From SZUA-36 sp963704855 (lineage in GTDB: Bacteria; Pseudomonadota; Gammaproteobacteria; Xanthomonadales; SZUA-36), in contig CAVPHY010000004.1 of the NCBI GenBank assembly GCA_963704855.1, forward strand, positions 310,001 to 374,000: 64,000 bases of DNA. Reading direction: 5' to 3'. The notes beneath the pieces were generated by a model. That model had not been told where the DNA came from. It saw only the letters and a list, made by a program, of their open reading frames with translations, and searched no databases. A program made the position numbers and the translations under genes. The first letter of the stretch is position 1; every line of letters starts with the position of its first letter. Shown here in pieces: positions 7,416-17,359 of this stretch.

Positions 7416-9857
7416 ATGACTGAGAATGCCCGCTTCTGTTTCCATTGCGGAGAGCCTGTTCCAGCCAGTTGCAATCTCACCGTTGAAGCAGAAGGGGCTA
7501 TTCAGCCTGTGTGCTGCAGTGGTTGCGAGGCTGTTGCCAGGCTGATACTGCAATCCGGCCAGTCCCGTTATTATCAGTTCCGTACCGAGAATGCAGTCAA
7601 ACCCACCGAGGAGGACGCGGCTATCGTGGACTCGTGGAAGCGCTATGACGATCGTCATTCGCTCTGGGGGAACCCGCTGAAAAACGGCCGATACGAATTG
7701 CTGCTGCAGGTCGAAGGAATCCGCTGCGCGGCCTGCGCATGGTTGATCAGGAGCCAGTTGGAAACACGTGACGGTATCGACCACGTGCAGGTGGATGTCG
7801 CCACCGGTTTTGTCCGTATTAACTGGCGCCCGGCCAGGCTTCGCCTGAGCAAGGTGGCCGCTATCCTGGCTGGTGTCGGATACCGTCCGCATTTGCCACT
7901 GGCCGGCGCAGAAGCAATGGGCAGACAGCAGGAGCGTCGCGACGCCCTTAAGCGCCTCGGTGTCGCCGGGCTCGGTATGATGCAGGTAATGATGTATGCA
8001 GCGGGTTTGTACGCGGGCGATGCGATGGGCATATCCGAAGGTCCTGAACGCTTTTTGCAGTGGATCAGCCTGGTCGTTACAACACCGGTTCTGCTCTATT
8101 CAGGCCGGGTTTTTTACAGCAGCGCCTGGCGTAGCCTGTCCCATCGTAGGATCGGTATGGATGTGCCGGTTGCATTGGCCATATCCATCGCATTTATCAT
8201 GAGTTGCATCAATTTTCTAAGCGGCGATGGTCATGTCTATTTTGATTCCGTGGTCATGTTCATTTTTTTCCTGTCGCTGGGAAGATATGCAGAACTCGTT
8301 ATCCGTCATCGCAACCTACAAACCGGCCTGGCGCTTGCCCGCCTTTTGCCCGAGTGGGCTGAGATGATCAGGGATGGTGAAAGCCAGCAGGTGCCTGCAA
8401 CGGATTTGCGTATCGGTGACCGCGTCCGGGTCAGGGCAGGGCAGACGTTCCCGGCCGATGGACTGGTATTCAGCGGCTTCACCGAGGTGGACGAAGCCCT
8501 TTTGACCGGCGAATCCCGGCCGGTTGTAAAACACACCGGTGACAAGGTGATAGCCGGCAGCGTCAACCGTTCGCAAACAGTTGAAGTAGAAGTGGAGAAG
8601 GATCCCGGTGATTCCACCGTTTCGATGATGGGGCGGATGTTGCTGAAATCGCAGACGCACCGCAGCCGTTTCACTCAGCTGTCGGAACGTTATGCCGGCT
8701 GGTTCGTCGCGGTTGTCCTCGCAGTGGCCAGTCTGACCGCCCTGTGGTGGCTGACCCACGATGTAACGATGTTATTCCCCGCGACCCTCGCGGTACTGGT
8801 CATCAGTTGCCCGTGTGCATTGTCACTGGCCACGCCTGCTGCCATCGCCTCTTCGAGCCGGGCGCTGCTTGAACACGGTGTACTGCTGACCCGTGGCGCA
8901 GCGCTTGAGGCCCTGGATGGTATCGACACGATCGTATTTGACAAGACGGGTACGCTGACGACAGGCTCACCGTCGATAGTTGACACGGTGATCAACCCCG
9001 CCCGCCAGGGATACGATGTTGAAACGGTATTGCGAATCGCTGCTCTGCTGGAGATCGATTCTTCTCACCCTGTCTCGAAAGCCTTTGCAGACATCGAGGT
9101 CAAGCGAAAACCGGGTCTCAATACCATCAACCATGATACCGGTGTCGAGGGATTGGTAGACGGGGTGAGGTACCGGCTGGGTAATGCTGCTTTTACCAGC
9201 GTCAATGTCATCGATCTTGCCGGAGGATTTGGCAGGTTATGGCTCGCTGATGATGCCGGCTGGGTGGCCCGTTTTGACCTCGATGACGGCCTGCGGGACT
9301 CTGCCGTGGAAACCATCGCGGCATTGCGTGGCTGCGGACTGGAATTGATCATACTTTCCGGTGACCATCCTCAGGCCGTTGCGTCGGTGGCGGAGCGTAC
9401 CGGTATCGGAACCTGGTATGCCGAACAGAGCCCGAAGATGAAGATGGATAGACTGGAATCACTGCAAGCGGACGGTAAATCTGTACTGATGGTGGGTGAT
9501 GGAATCAACGATGCACCGGTTCTCTCGGTTGCCAATATCTCCATGACGGTCTCCGGCGCGAGTGAGCTGGCCAATAGTACGGCTGATTTCATTGTTACCG
9601 GCAAGTCATTGAAATATATATTATATGCACTTGAAACCGGCTACAGAACCCGATCGGTTATTCAACAAAACCTGCTTTGGGCCCTGGCGTACAATCTGCT
9701 GGCGGTGCCTTTTGCAGCGGCTGGTCTGATCGTGCCGTGGATGGCCGCCCTGGGTATGTCACTGAGCTCCTTGCTGGTGGTGATGAATTCCGGTCGCCTG
9801 GCGAAGCAGGAACTTGCAAACCCTGGTATTCCTGACGCGAAGAAGGTAACGCAATGA
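7416..9857 (+). CDS. ccoI: Copper-translocating P1B-type ATPase CcoI/FixI
   Basis: Inner-membrane copper pump of 813 aa that exports Cu(I) for insertion into the cbb3 oxidase. In order: an N-terminal cysteine-rich zone (CFHCGEP and VCCSGCEAV) typical of FixI, a heavy-metal-associated domain with GIRCAACAW, transmembrane helices, the A-domain TGES motif, the metal site CPC (Cys465-Cys467), the phosphorylation motif DKTGT (Asp509), the P1B-specific HP dipeptide (SSHPVSKAF) and GDGINDAP. The start follows the palindromic element by seven bases. The 3' end overlaps ccoS by four bases (ATGA). Confidence 0.96.
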   Translation: MTENARFCFHCGEPVPASCNLTVEAEGAIQPVCCSGCEAVARLILQSGQSRYYQFRTENAVKPTEEDAAIVDSWKRYDDRHSLWGNPLKNGRYELLLQVEGIRCAACAWLIRSQLETRDGIDHVQVDVATGFVRINWRPARLRLSKVAAILAGVGYRPHLPLAGAEAMGRQQERRDALKRLGVAGLGMMQVMMYAAGLYAGDAMGISEGPERFLQWISLVVTTPVLLYSGRVFYSSAWRSLSHRRIGMDVPVALAISIAFIMSCINFLSGDGHVYFDSVVMFIFFLSLGRYAELVIRHRNLQTGLALARLLPEWAEMIRDGESQQVPATDLRIGDRVRVRAGQTFPADGLVFSGFTEVDEALLTGESRPVVKHTGDKVIAGSVNRSQTVEVEVEKDPGDSTVSMMGRMLLKSQTHRSRFTQLSERYAGWFVAVVLAVASLTALWWLTHDVTMLFPATLAVLVISCPCALSLATPAAIASSSRALLEHGVLLTRGAALEALDGIDTIVFDKTGTLTTGSPSIVDTVINPARQGYDVETVLRIAALLEIDSSHPVSKAFADIEVKRKPGLNTINHDTGVEGLVDGVRYRLGNAAFTSVNVIDLAGGFGRLWLADDAGWVARFDLDDGLRDSAVETIAALRGCGLELIILSGDHPQAVASVAERTGIGTWYAEQSPKMKMDRLESLQADGKSVLMVGDGINDAPVLSVANISMTVSGASELANSTADFIVTGKSLKYILYALETGYRTRSVIQQNLLWALAYNLLAVPFAAAGLIVPWMAALGMSLSSLLVVMNSGRLAKQELANPGIPDAKKVTQ

Positions 9858-10015
9858 GCATACTCTACGTATTGATCCCGTTGGCAGTTATGCTCCTGGC
9901 ACTCGCCGTTTGGGCCTTGTTATGGGCCATCCGAAATGGCCAGTTTGACGACCTTGAAACACATGGCTGGAGTGTCGTGCTTGATGATGATCAAAAGCCG
10001 CCGGCCGCTGGATGA
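9854..10015 (+). CDS. ccoS: cbb3 oxidase maturation protein CcoS
   Basis: Protein of 53 aa starting in the ATGA overlap with ccoI. One helix (about residues 4-26) is followed by NGQFDDLETHGW, which matches the family signature (xxGQFDDLexpa). CcoS is needed for haem and copper incorporation into cbb3 oxidases. The gene is small and easily missed; its start, length and place between ccoI and the DsbD-like gene are all typical. Confidence 0.92.
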   Translation: MSILYVLIPLAVMLLALAVWALLWAIRNGQFDDLETHGWSVVLDDDQKPPAAG

Positions 10016-10049
10016 AGAAAAACCCGTTGAGAAGGAGAGGTGGAGATCA

Positions 10050-10820
10050 ATGAGCTCCGTTTTAGATATTTCAGCCTTGTTAACTGTATTTCTGGTGGGT
10101 TTACTGGGTAGCGGGCATTGTTTCGGAATGTGTGGTGGTATCGCGGCAGGGCTGGGTAGCCTGCCGGCTCACAGCGATACAGGTACCGGTGCGCAACCAC
10201 GGGCGATGTCAGCTTTTTTATTTAACCTGGGCAGGGTATTGAGCTACACCGTCCTGGGCCTGGTTTCGGCCTGGCTGCTGGCGAGCGCCGGAGCAGTTCT
10301 GAATGTTCCGAAATGGAGCATGATATTGCGCCTGCTTACCAGCCTGATGATCTTTTTGATCGGTCTTCAATTCCTGTTCAACTGGCAGTTGCTGGGACGT
10401 ATAGAACGGGCCGGTGCAAAAGTATGGAAGTTCGTTTTGCCCATGGCTGTGCGGGCTTCGAGCATACCGGGCGGGGCAGGGCGTCTGCTGCTTGGCTTGT
10501 GCTGGGGCTTTTTACCTTGTGGCCTGGTATACAGCGTGTTGCTGACCGCTTCCGCAGCAGGTTCGCCGTTTGCAGGCGCCCTTATCATGCTGGCCTTCGG
10601 TTTTGGCACCTTGCCATCCATGCTGGGTATGAGTCTCGCTGCACCGGCGCTGAGTTCGTTATTAAGTGATCAATGGACTCGCAAACTGATGGGAGCTGCG
10701 ATGATTTTACTGGCAGTGTTAAGTGTCTTGCTGATGACCATCAACCGCCAGGCTAAACATCACCACGCGTATGCAGAATCGGTTGGCGTAGTACCGGTCT
10801 GGATTTGCCAAATCGTTTGA
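10050..10820 (+). CDS. DsbD-like/TauE-family membrane protein associated with cbb3 biogenesis
   Basis: Polytopic protein of 256 aa from ATG 10050, chosen because GAAGGAGAGGTGGAG lies just upstream; upstream in-frame codons would overlap ccoS. Six helices are visible, with GSGHCFGMCGG in the first and LGLCWGFLPCGLVYSVL in the fourth. The CxxxC and PCG cysteines are those of the cytochrome-biogenesis transmembrane (DsbD_2) family found downstream of ccoS in many proteobacteria. A role in thiol or copper handling for oxidase assembly is inferred. The last ~15 residues (GVVPVWICQIV) look unconserved. Confidence 0.85.
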   Translation: MSSVLDISALLTVFLVGLLGSGHCFGMCGGIAAGLGSLPAHSDTGTGAQPRAMSAFLFNLGRVLSYTVLGLVSAWLLASAGAVLNVPKWSMILRLLTSLMIFLIGLQFLFNWQLLGRIERAGAKVWKFVLPMAVRASSIPGGAGRLLLGLCWGFLPCGLVYSVLLTASAAGSPFAGALIMLAFGFGTLPSMLGMSLAAPALSSLLSDQWTRKLMGAAMILLAVLSVLLMTINRQAKHHHAYAESVGVVPVWICQIV

Positions 10821-10872
10821 AAGGTGATTAGCTGAAAACGAATTTCCGTCTGACATCCGTTGAAGGAGTCCC

Positions 10873-13656
10873 ATGAATCGTACGGTTACGTTAATTACTT
10901 TGTTAATTACTTTGTTAATTGCTCTGGCTGAATCTGTTTCGCGCAGGAAAAGACCAGTTGACCCGTCACCTGACGTCGCCGAGCCAGGATCGATTGCGGC
11001 GATTGCAGAATTCACGACTGAGCCCCGTTTTCTTAGCCCCTGGGTTTCCTATGTGCCTGCCTCTGCCAGTGTGCCTTCACCCACTGCCGTTCTCGGACAC
11101 CTTGTTGGCGCACCGGGGGAATTGACTCACTCGGCGAAGATTGTAGACTACGTCCGTCAGGTTGCGGCGAGCACGCCCCGTGTTCACGTGGAGACGCTGG
11201 GGTTGTCGGAGGAGGGCAGGGAAATCGTCCTGGTCGTAATCGCCGACGAGCAGGGTATAGCTGACCTGGACCGGCTCAAGGCGGCAAGTGCGGCGCTGGC
11301 GGACCCGCGAAAGACCAGTCCGGCCCAGGCTGAGAAAATCATCGCAGATGCCCGCCCGGCCTATTACTTCAACTGCAACCTGCATGCGGATGAAACCGGT
11401 AGCGGCGAGATGTGCATGGAACTGGTTTATCGGCTGGCCGTATCCGAGCAACCGATGATCAGGGCCATGCGTGAAAACCTGCTGATACTGATCAACCCGG
11501 TCTCAGAACCCGATGGACGTGATAAGGTAACCGATTGGTTTTACCTGTATCTGAAGGGCAAGACCGATTTTGATAGCCTGCCGCGTCAAAGCCCGCCTTA
11601 CTGGGGTCGCTACGTTTTTGTCGATATCAATCGAGATGCCCATCAGAAGGCCTTTGCCGCAACCCGCGCTGTTCACAAGATGTTTTTCGATTATCACCCG
11701 GTTGTTGTCCATGACCTGCACGAAGGCATCCCGCTTATGCAGAGCTGGAATGGTACCGGCCCCTACAACCCCCATATGGATCCGATTGTGACATCCCGTT
11801 GGCTGGAAATGAGTTTCCACGAGATGACAACGATGAGTTCCATGGGCATGCCGGGTGTATGGACCTGGAATTTTGGTGACGGCTTCGGCCACCATTACCT
11901 GGATTCCGTCGCCATCAATCACAACGCGATCGGGCGTGGTTATGAAACCTTTGGCAATGCAACAGCTGAAACGGTGACACGCCACGCCGATGACGACAGC
12001 CTCACACGCGAGTGGTACCGGCCCTGGCCGTCCGATCCAAGTTTCAAATGGTCCATGCGTGACAACGTCAACTACCAGCAAACGGGCGCCCTTGCGATAC
12101 TTGACTGGTCCGCCAAGCACGCCAGGCAGATGCTGCGTGATTTCTACCGTACCGGTTACAACGCCTGGCGTAAGGGCGTAGACGAAAAGCCCTTTGCCTA
12201 CGTGATCCCAAGAAACCAGCCAGACCGGCTCAGGTTGGCGCAAATGATCAACCGCCTGCGTGATCAGAAGATAGAAGTGAGGACATTGGCTTCATCTTTG
12301 AGCGTTGCGGAAGGGGAGTTTGAGAAGGGTGATTTTCTCGTCAGGCTTGATCAGACCTATCGCAACTATGCGCTGGATGTGCTTGAACCACAAGGCTTTC
12401 CTGCTGAATCTGAACACCTGCCGTACGATGATGTCTCATGGGCCTACCCGGTTGGATTTGATGTAGAAGCAGTACGTATCGAAGATGAGCGTGTCAGGGA
12501 TGCAGCCAGTGCCTTGCTCAGTGCCGACGTGGCGCCGGCGGGCGCAGTCAAGGGCAATGGGCCGGTTTACCTGTTGAGGGAACAGGGTCAGGAGTCTTTG
12601 CTGGCGGCACGTTTCAGGCTGAGCCGCTTCAAAGTGGAGATCGCGGAGAGGGCATTTAGTGAGGGTAGGGTGACCTACCCGCCCGGTTCGTGGATTATTT
12701 CTGCCTCCGATTCCCGTCCGTCAAACGAGTTGAAAGGCGTTATTGACAGCCTGAGCGTCGAGCTGGCGCTTGATTTCCAGTCCAGCAGTGTCGTGCCCGA
12801 TGTCCCGCTTCATGAGGCGTTGTTACCACGCATCGGTTTATGGGTACCATGGGCCGATACTGATATGATGGGGTGGATTAGATATATCCTTGATAAACAG
12901 AGTGTTAGGTACATTTATTTGAGAGACGAAGACATTCGCGAGGGCACTTTGAATGACCGCGTCGATGTCATTATTTATGGGCCTTTCTCGCGGCTGGGCC
13001 TGGCCGGACAGATACACGGCATTGCTGCTACACAGGGTGCGGTTCCTTTTCGTGCGAGTGATAAGTACCCCAGTCTTGGTGTACCCGTCGCTTCCGACGA
13101 TATAACGGGTGGCCCAGGCTACACCGGCCTGGCGGAAATACAGAGATTCGTAGAATCCGGTGGGGTATTGCTTACACTCGGTGCTGGTAGCGCCCTGGCG
13201 TTGGAGGGTGGACTGGTTCGAGGTGTGTCGCGCTCAGCAGCACCAGCTGTGTTCACACCCGGTGTGGAGTTACGCGCCACGTTTAAAAGACCAGATCATC
13301 CCATTGCCTATGGATATTCTGATGAAACAGCAGTTTTTCGCACAAACTTGCCGGTATACGACAAACCAAGACGCTGGCTGACTATGGGCTATTGCACATC
13401 ATGCCTGACCGGTCCCGTGGACGAACGTCATATTGTTCTCAGCTGGGGTGGTGAGAAAGGTATGGTCGTCAGCGGCGGTATGCGTGGAGAAAGTCAACTT
13501 AAAGACCATCCAGCCATCCTGGACACGCCGGTCGGGAACGGACACATCATCAGTTACAACTTCAATGGTATACATCGGGATATGAACCGGGGCGATTTCC
13601 GGTTGGTCTGGAATGCGGTGATCAACTGGAACGCACTGCCCGAAGCAACAGACTGA
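10873..13656 (+). CDS. Exported M14-family zinc carboxypeptidase
   Basis: Protein of 927 aa with a signal peptide made of a LITL-LITL-LIAL repeat. The M14 catalytic domain covers roughly residues 60-450. The zinc site is NLHADETGSGE (HxxE), and VVHDLHEG probably supplies the third histidine. The region PSPTAVLGHLVG...EGREIVLVVI matches the N-terminal lobe of large secreted M14 peptidases. The C-terminal half (after about 450) holds further beta-rich and glutamine-amidotransferase-like segments common in these long forms. AAGGAG lies eight bases before the ATG. Substrate unknown; probably periplasmic or secreted peptide degradation. It lies 52 bases after the cbb3 accessory genes, so it may be cotranscribed, but it has no evident link to respiration. 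Confidence 0.88.
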   Translation: MNRTVTLITLLITLLIALAESVSRRKRPVDPSPDVAEPGSIAAIAEFTTEPRFLSPWVSYVPASASVPSPTAVLGHLVGAPGELTHSAKIVDYVRQVAASTPRVHVETLGLSEEGREIVLVVIADEQGIADLDRLKAASAALADPRKTSPAQAEKIIADARPAYYFNCNLHADETGSGEMCMELVYRLAVSEQPMIRAMRENLLILINPVSEPDGRDKVTDWFYLYLKGKTDFDSLPRQSPPYWGRYVFVDINRDAHQKAFAATRAVHKMFFDYHPVVVHDLHEGIPLMQSWNGTGPYNPHMDPIVTSRWLEMSFHEMTTMSSMGMPGVWTWNFGDGFGHHYLDSVAINHNAIGRGYETFGNATAETVTRHADDDSLTREWYRPWPSDPSFKWSMRDNVNYQQTGALAILDWSAKHARQMLRDFYRTGYNAWRKGVDEKPFAYVIPRNQPDRLRLAQMINRLRDQKIEVRTLASSLSVAEGEFEKGDFLVRLDQTYRNYALDVLEPQGFPAESEHLPYDDVSWAYPVGFDVEAVRIEDERVRDAASALLSADVAPAGAVKGNGPVYLLREQGQESLLAARFRLSRFKVEIAERAFSEGRVTYPPGSWIISASDSRPSNELKGVIDSLSVELALDFQSSSVVPDVPLHEALLPRIGLWVPWADTDMMGWIRYILDKQSVRYIYLRDEDIREGTLNDRVDVIIYGPFSRLGLAGQIHGIAATQGAVPFRASDKYPSLGVPVASDDITGGPGYTGLAEIQRFVESGGVLLTLGAGSALALEGGLVRGVSRSAAPAVFTPGVELRATFKRPDHPIAYGYSDETAVFRTNLPVYDKPRRWLTMGYCTSCLTGPVDERHIVLSWGGEKGMVVSGGMRGESQLKDHPAILDTPVGNGHIISYNFNGIHRDMNRGDFRLVWNAVINWNALPEATD
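10891..10926 (+). repeat. 12-base tandem repeat inside the M14 peptidase signal peptide
   Basis: TTAATTACTTTG occurs twice exactly (10891-10902, 10903-10914), then once with two changes (TTAATTGCTCTG, 10915-10926). The unit is in frame and encodes Leu-Ile-Thr-Leu, so gain or loss of a copy would change the hydrophobic helix by four residues without a frameshift. Confidence 0.9.
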
Positions 13657-14245
13657 CAGGAATTTTATTTTTCTTTCGAAACCCCAAACCAACCGGTTTA
13701 GTTTTTCCAGGCCTTACTCATGAAGGGGATGGTGTGCGGATAAGGACTGGCTTCGCTCTGGCAGAGTGGTTTTTGCGATCCGCTCCATTGCGTATAATGT
13801 ATATTATGTTAAATAGAAACACTAACGAGACATCCATATCCTGGCAGGACGACAATATTTATGTTTACTTGCCCTATTTGATTGGCACACATAAAGGTAC
13901 ATTCACCAAGGGATTTCACCTGTAGGGTCACGACACTGATAGTTCTTCTCTATGCTTAAAGTATTTTATTATTGATATTAGATTCAATATGATAATGAAT
14001 ATACTTAATTAGTATTTTAATATCAGGCACGCCACAACCTGCGGGCTATGCGCTTTGGTTATAGATAGTTGAAGCTGAGTGTTGCGACTGGATTTATACA
14101 TGTCCAAGCAAATAGCACTTAGGGAAGTATCGATCAGGAACCTGGCATCACCCGCTACGCGATTTACCCGCAAAAGAAAAATAAGCTGCGGGCGGAGTAC
14201 CCTACCCCTTTTCTCTGGGTGATTTTTTGTTCGGCCCTATTGCTG
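13657..14245. other. Intergenic region without a supported gene
   Basis: These 589 bases separate the M14 peptidase from the convergent DUF885 gene. The centre (about 13790-14040) is very AT-rich. A 63-codon open frame at 13734-13925 has no ribosome-binding site and no recognisable content and is not called. A weak hairpin near 13686 (AAACC/GGTTT followed by AGTTTTT) may terminate the peptidase transcript. Confidence 0.6.
13686..13706 (+). terminator. Weak candidate terminator after the M14 peptidase
   Basis: A five-base stem AAACC (13686-13690) / GGTTT (13695-13699) with a four-base loop is followed by AGTTTTT. The stem is short, so this is only a candidate. Confidence 0.3.
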
Positions 14246-16018
14246 CTATTCGGAGATCCAGGCTATCAGGCTTTCCTCGAGCATGGGTAAGGTGATGCTG
14301 CCGGTGCCCAGGACCCGGTCATGGAACTCGCGTAAATCAAACGCTTCTCCGAGCTTTATCTCCGCCAGCGTGCGCAGACGTCTGATCTCAAGCATACCCA
14401 GCATGTAGGCATTGGCCTGACCAGGCCAGGATATATAGCGGTCAACCTCCGCCTCAATATCAGTTGATGGCCAGGCCGTGTTGGCCAGAAGATAATCCAC
14501 AGCCTGTTGGCGGGACCAACCCTTCGTGTGTATACCACTATCGATCACGAGGCGTGCAGCGCGCGCGGCCTGATCCGATAACAGCCCCATCTTGTCGAGA
14601 GGACCGCTGTAAAGCCCCAATTCGTCGGCCAGGCGTTCTGCGTACAAGGCCCAGCCCTCGCCGTAGCCTGAATTCCACAAATACCGTGCGACCGGGTGTA
14701 TACGATCACCTAATTCAAGTGCGATAGCACCTTGCAAGTGGTGGCCGGGATAGCCTTCGTGGTAAAGGACTGATTGCTGGCCCGCGATAGAACGATGGGT
14801 TGGATCAACCACCGCTATGTAATAAATACCGGGCCGGGTACCGTCCTCAGAAGAAGAATGGTATTCGCCGGTGCCGCTGGCTTCGCGATACGCGGGGTAA
14901 GGTTTGATCAGCATATCTGCTTTTGGTAACAGACCAAATGCGCCCGGCATCGCCGCTTTTGAAGCCTCCAGGGATGCAAGGGAATAATTCAGTACGTCTT
15001 CGCGGGTCCCAAACGTGTAGCGTGGGTCGTTGTTGAGGTTTCGCATAAAGGTCTCGATGCTAGTACCTGCGAAATGTGCATCGATAATCTCTTGCATCTC
15101 GGTCCGTATCCGGGCAACCTGTTCTAAACCAACTTCGTGAATCTTATCGGCTGTAGGTGAAATGGTCGTATGAAAACGAACCAGTTGCGGGTAACACGCT
15201 GCGCCGTCAAGGTTCGCGCTTATGGCAATCTCATCTCTTGCCTGTGGCAGGTACTCATCTTCCATAAAGCTGGCGAAGCGTTCGATTGCCGGTGCCGCAG
15301 CCTGCTCGAACACATTTTGCAGAGCTTTGGTGAACTCCGGGTTTTCTGCACGTGCAGCAGGGCTGAGTAATGGACTGTCCTGCGCCAGGAGACCGCGTAC
15401 GGCGCCGGGCACATCTACGGCCGTTATTCGTGGCGTACTGTAGCCCGTTTCAAGTCCAATGCGTAAATTGATGATCTCGGTATCAATATAGGTAGCGAGC
15501 GCAGCAAGACGATCCAATGCCTGTTGCTGCAGGTCAGTGGTGTCTACCGGTTGTATTTCGAACAAAGAAGGAATCGCGTTATACCAGGCTGTCATCGCAC
15601 TCGCAGACCACAACTCGTTGCGGCACAAGCGTTTCGCTTTTGATGCGGCAAGATTTTCATGAATCACACCAAAACTTACCCAATCACGGCTGCCGATATC
15701 TTCCGGGGCGCCGATCTCATCAAGCTCAGCCAGCCATTTGTCTTCCCTGCCCTGCCAGGCTTCAAGTGCCGCTGCTGAATTATCAAATAAACGATCATGC
15801 CTGGCATTTGGCAAGCTGTAGTTGGTGCCGGTCTGTGGATAACGTTCGAGGAATGCCGCAAGGAACTCATCGGCAATGGTTTCCACGCTTCGTTGTACGG
15901 TCTGCGCAGGATCAGTTGCATCCGGGACGGGTGTTGAGACAGGTGTTGTATTGCCAGATTTTTCGTTACAGGCAATCAATACGAGACTTATCAGGAAGCT
16001 GTAGGCAAAGTTTCGCAC
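14246..16018 (-). CDS. DUF885-family lipoprotein, probable zinc peptidase
   Basis: Protein of 590 aa from GTG 16018, chosen because AGAGAG precedes it and it gives a clean lipoprotein signal (NFAYSFLISLVLIAC, lipobox LIAC). An upstream in-frame ATG at 16102 would add 28 unlikely residues. The remainder is the DUF885 domain: HEGYPGHHLQ and GEGWALYAE near the C-terminus form the HExxxGHH zinc-site pattern of this family. Predicted location is periplasmic, anchored by lipid. It is convergent with the M14 peptidase and divergent from arginase. Substrate unknown; some family members are peptidases. Confidence 0.88.
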   Translation of the reverse strand: MRNFAYSFLISLVLIACNEKSGNTTPVSTPVPDATDPAQTVQRSVETIADEFLAAFLERYPQTGTNYSLPNARHDRLFDNSAAALEAWQGREDKWLAELDEIGAPEDIGSRDWVSFGVIHENLAASKAKRLCRNELWSASAMTAWYNAIPSLFEIQPVDTTDLQQQALDRLAALATYIDTEIINLRIGLETGYSTPRITAVDVPGAVRGLLAQDSPLLSPAARAENPEFTKALQNVFEQAAAPAIERFASFMEDEYLPQARDEIAISANLDGAACYPQLVRFHTTISPTADKIHEVGLEQVARIRTEMQEIIDAHFAGTSIETFMRNLNNDPRYTFGTREDVLNYSLASLEASKAAMPGAFGLLPKADMLIKPYPAYREASGTGEYHSSSEDGTRPGIYYIAVVDPTHRSIAGQQSVLYHEGYPGHHLQGAIALELGDRIHPVARYLWNSGYGEGWALYAERLADELGLYSGPLDKMGLLSDQAARAARLVIDSGIHTKGWSRQQAVDYLLANTAWPSTDIEAEVDRYISWPGQANAYMLGMLEIRRLRTLAEIKLGEAFDLREFHDRVLGTGSITLPMLEESLIAWISE

Positions 16019-16222
16019 GTTGTTCTCTCTGGTGATCAAATGGCAGTCGCTTGACTGAAAAAGGAATTCGCGGAACGGTAGTGTACAAAAATACGGCCCC
16101 ACGCGTTACTTTATTATTGTTTCGTGACGGTTCGTTACAAAGCGTTAACTGGCGAATTGCAACCTTAATGGTATAGACTCCGCGCAGGCACTCAACCTGA
16201 CTCAATGGTAGTACGATCATGA

Positions 16223-17140
16223 ATGACAGAGCAGATAAAACAATCAGAATCATCGGTGTACCCATGGATCGGCGCCAGTCGCCGTGGCACAGACATGGGT
16301 CCGTCCGCAATGCGAATCGCCGGCTTGGGCGCAGCCATACGCGGCATGGGTTTTACGCTTGCACGTGAGGAGGATATCTTTGTCCCGGCCATGGAAACAC
16401 GCTCCCTTGAAGATAGCGAGGCGCGCTATAAACCTCAGATTTTGAGTGTTTGCACGCAGTTGGCTGAACGGGTAAAAGTACTCATGGACACCGGGGAGTT
16501 TCCACTGGTGATCGGTGGTGATCATTCGATTGCAATGGGCACGGTTTCAGGCGTATCCGCCCATTACCGGGCTCGCGGTGAGGAGATGGGTCTGATCTGG
16601 TTTGATGCCCATGGTGATATGAATATCCCCGGCGTTTCACCCAGCGGTAATATCCACGGCATGCCACTGGCCCATCTGCTGGGCCGTGGTGATCCTGATC
16701 TTGCAGGCATTCTCGGTTTTAGACCAAAATTGAATCCTGACAAAGTGGTTTTGATCGGTATCCGGGATATTGATGCGGGCGAACGAAAGATCATCAATGA
16801 GTCCGGTATCCACGTGTTCACGATGCGTGATATCGATGAACGTGGCATGGCCAAGGTGGCACGCAAAGCCATGGAGATCGTTACGACAGGCACCGCCGGC
16901 TTTCATGTCAGCTTTGATGTTGATGGTTGTGATCCATCGGTAATTCCGGGTTCAGGAACGCTGGTGCCCGGTGGTGTACGTTATCGCGAAGCCCACTGCT
17001 TCTTGGAATACTGCGCAGACAGTCGTCAGATGACATCGATGGAAGTGGTGGAACTGAACCCGTTTATGGATCATGGTAATGTCAGCGCCGAACGTACGCT
17101 ACACCTGATTACCAGTGCATTGGGGAAAAGCATTCTCTAG
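16223..17140 (+). CDS. rocF: Arginase (ureohydrolase family)
   Basis: Protein of 305 aa with all manganese-site motifs of the ureohydrolase fold: GGDHS (98-102, ligand His101), DAHGDMN (128-134, ligands Asp128, His130, Asp132) and SFDVDGCDP (ligands Asp232 and Asp234). SGNIHGMPLA supplies the arginase-type substrate-binding region, and the N-terminus GASRRGTDMGPSAMR is typical of arginases rather than agmatinases. It hydrolyses L-arginine to ornithine and urea in the cytoplasm. No urease genes are in the window. It stands alone, divergent from the DUF885 gene and upstream of a tRNA. Confidence 0.92.
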   Translation: MTEQIKQSESSVYPWIGASRRGTDMGPSAMRIAGLGAAIRGMGFTLAREEDIFVPAMETRSLEDSEARYKPQILSVCTQLAERVKVLMDTGEFPLVIGGDHSIAMGTVSGVSAHYRARGEEMGLIWFDAHGDMNIPGVSPSGNIHGMPLAHLLGRGDPDLAGILGFRPKLNPDKVVLIGIRDIDAGERKIINESGIHVFTMRDIDERGMAKVARKAMEIVTTGTAGFHVSFDVDGCDPSVIPGSGTLVPGGVRYREAHCFLEYCADSRQMTSMEVVELNPFMDHGNVSAERTLHLITSALGKSIL

Positions 17141-17177
17141 CGCTTGCAATACAGGTACAATTCGCATTCGAAAAACT

Positions 17178-17264
17178 GCCCGGGTGGCGAAATTGGTAGA
17201 CGCAAGGGACTTAAAATCCCTCGGTAGAAATACCGTGCCGGTTCGATTCCGGCCCCGGGCACCA
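17178..17264 (+). tRNA. tRNA-Leu (anticodon UAA)
   Basis: An 87-base class II tRNA folds completely. The acceptor stem is GCCCGGG/CCCGGGC with encoded ACCA end. The D-arm contains AAATTGGTAGA. The anticodon stem is AGGGA/TCCCT with loop CTTAAAA giving anticodon TAA. There is a long variable arm and the T-arm is CCGGTTCGATTCCGG. Confidence 0.97.
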
Positions 17265-17303
17265 CTCTAATTCAAAGACACATTATTTCAATCTGAACAA
17301 GTA

Positions 17304-17335
17304 AAAAAAGCCTCCGGCAAGCAGGAGGCTTTTTG
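17304..17335. terminator. Bidirectional rho-independent terminator
   Basis: Stem AGCCTCC (17309-17315) / GGAGGCT (17324-17330) with an eight-base loop, flanked by an A-run before and a T-run after, so it can stop the tRNA transcript on plus and the TPR gene (stop at 17360) on minus. Confidence 0.88.
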
Positions 17336-17359
17336 TTGGATTAGGGTTGGCCCCGGTGT

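Noticed and set aside
13734..13925. 63-codon open frame on plus in the intergenic region
   Set aside because: No ribosome-binding site, no domain or signal, and it crosses an AT-rich stretch; it looks like chance.
13975..14010. Fur-box-like sequence (GATAATGAATAT)
   Set aside because: Only one good hexamer in an AT-rich stretch and no iron gene nearby.
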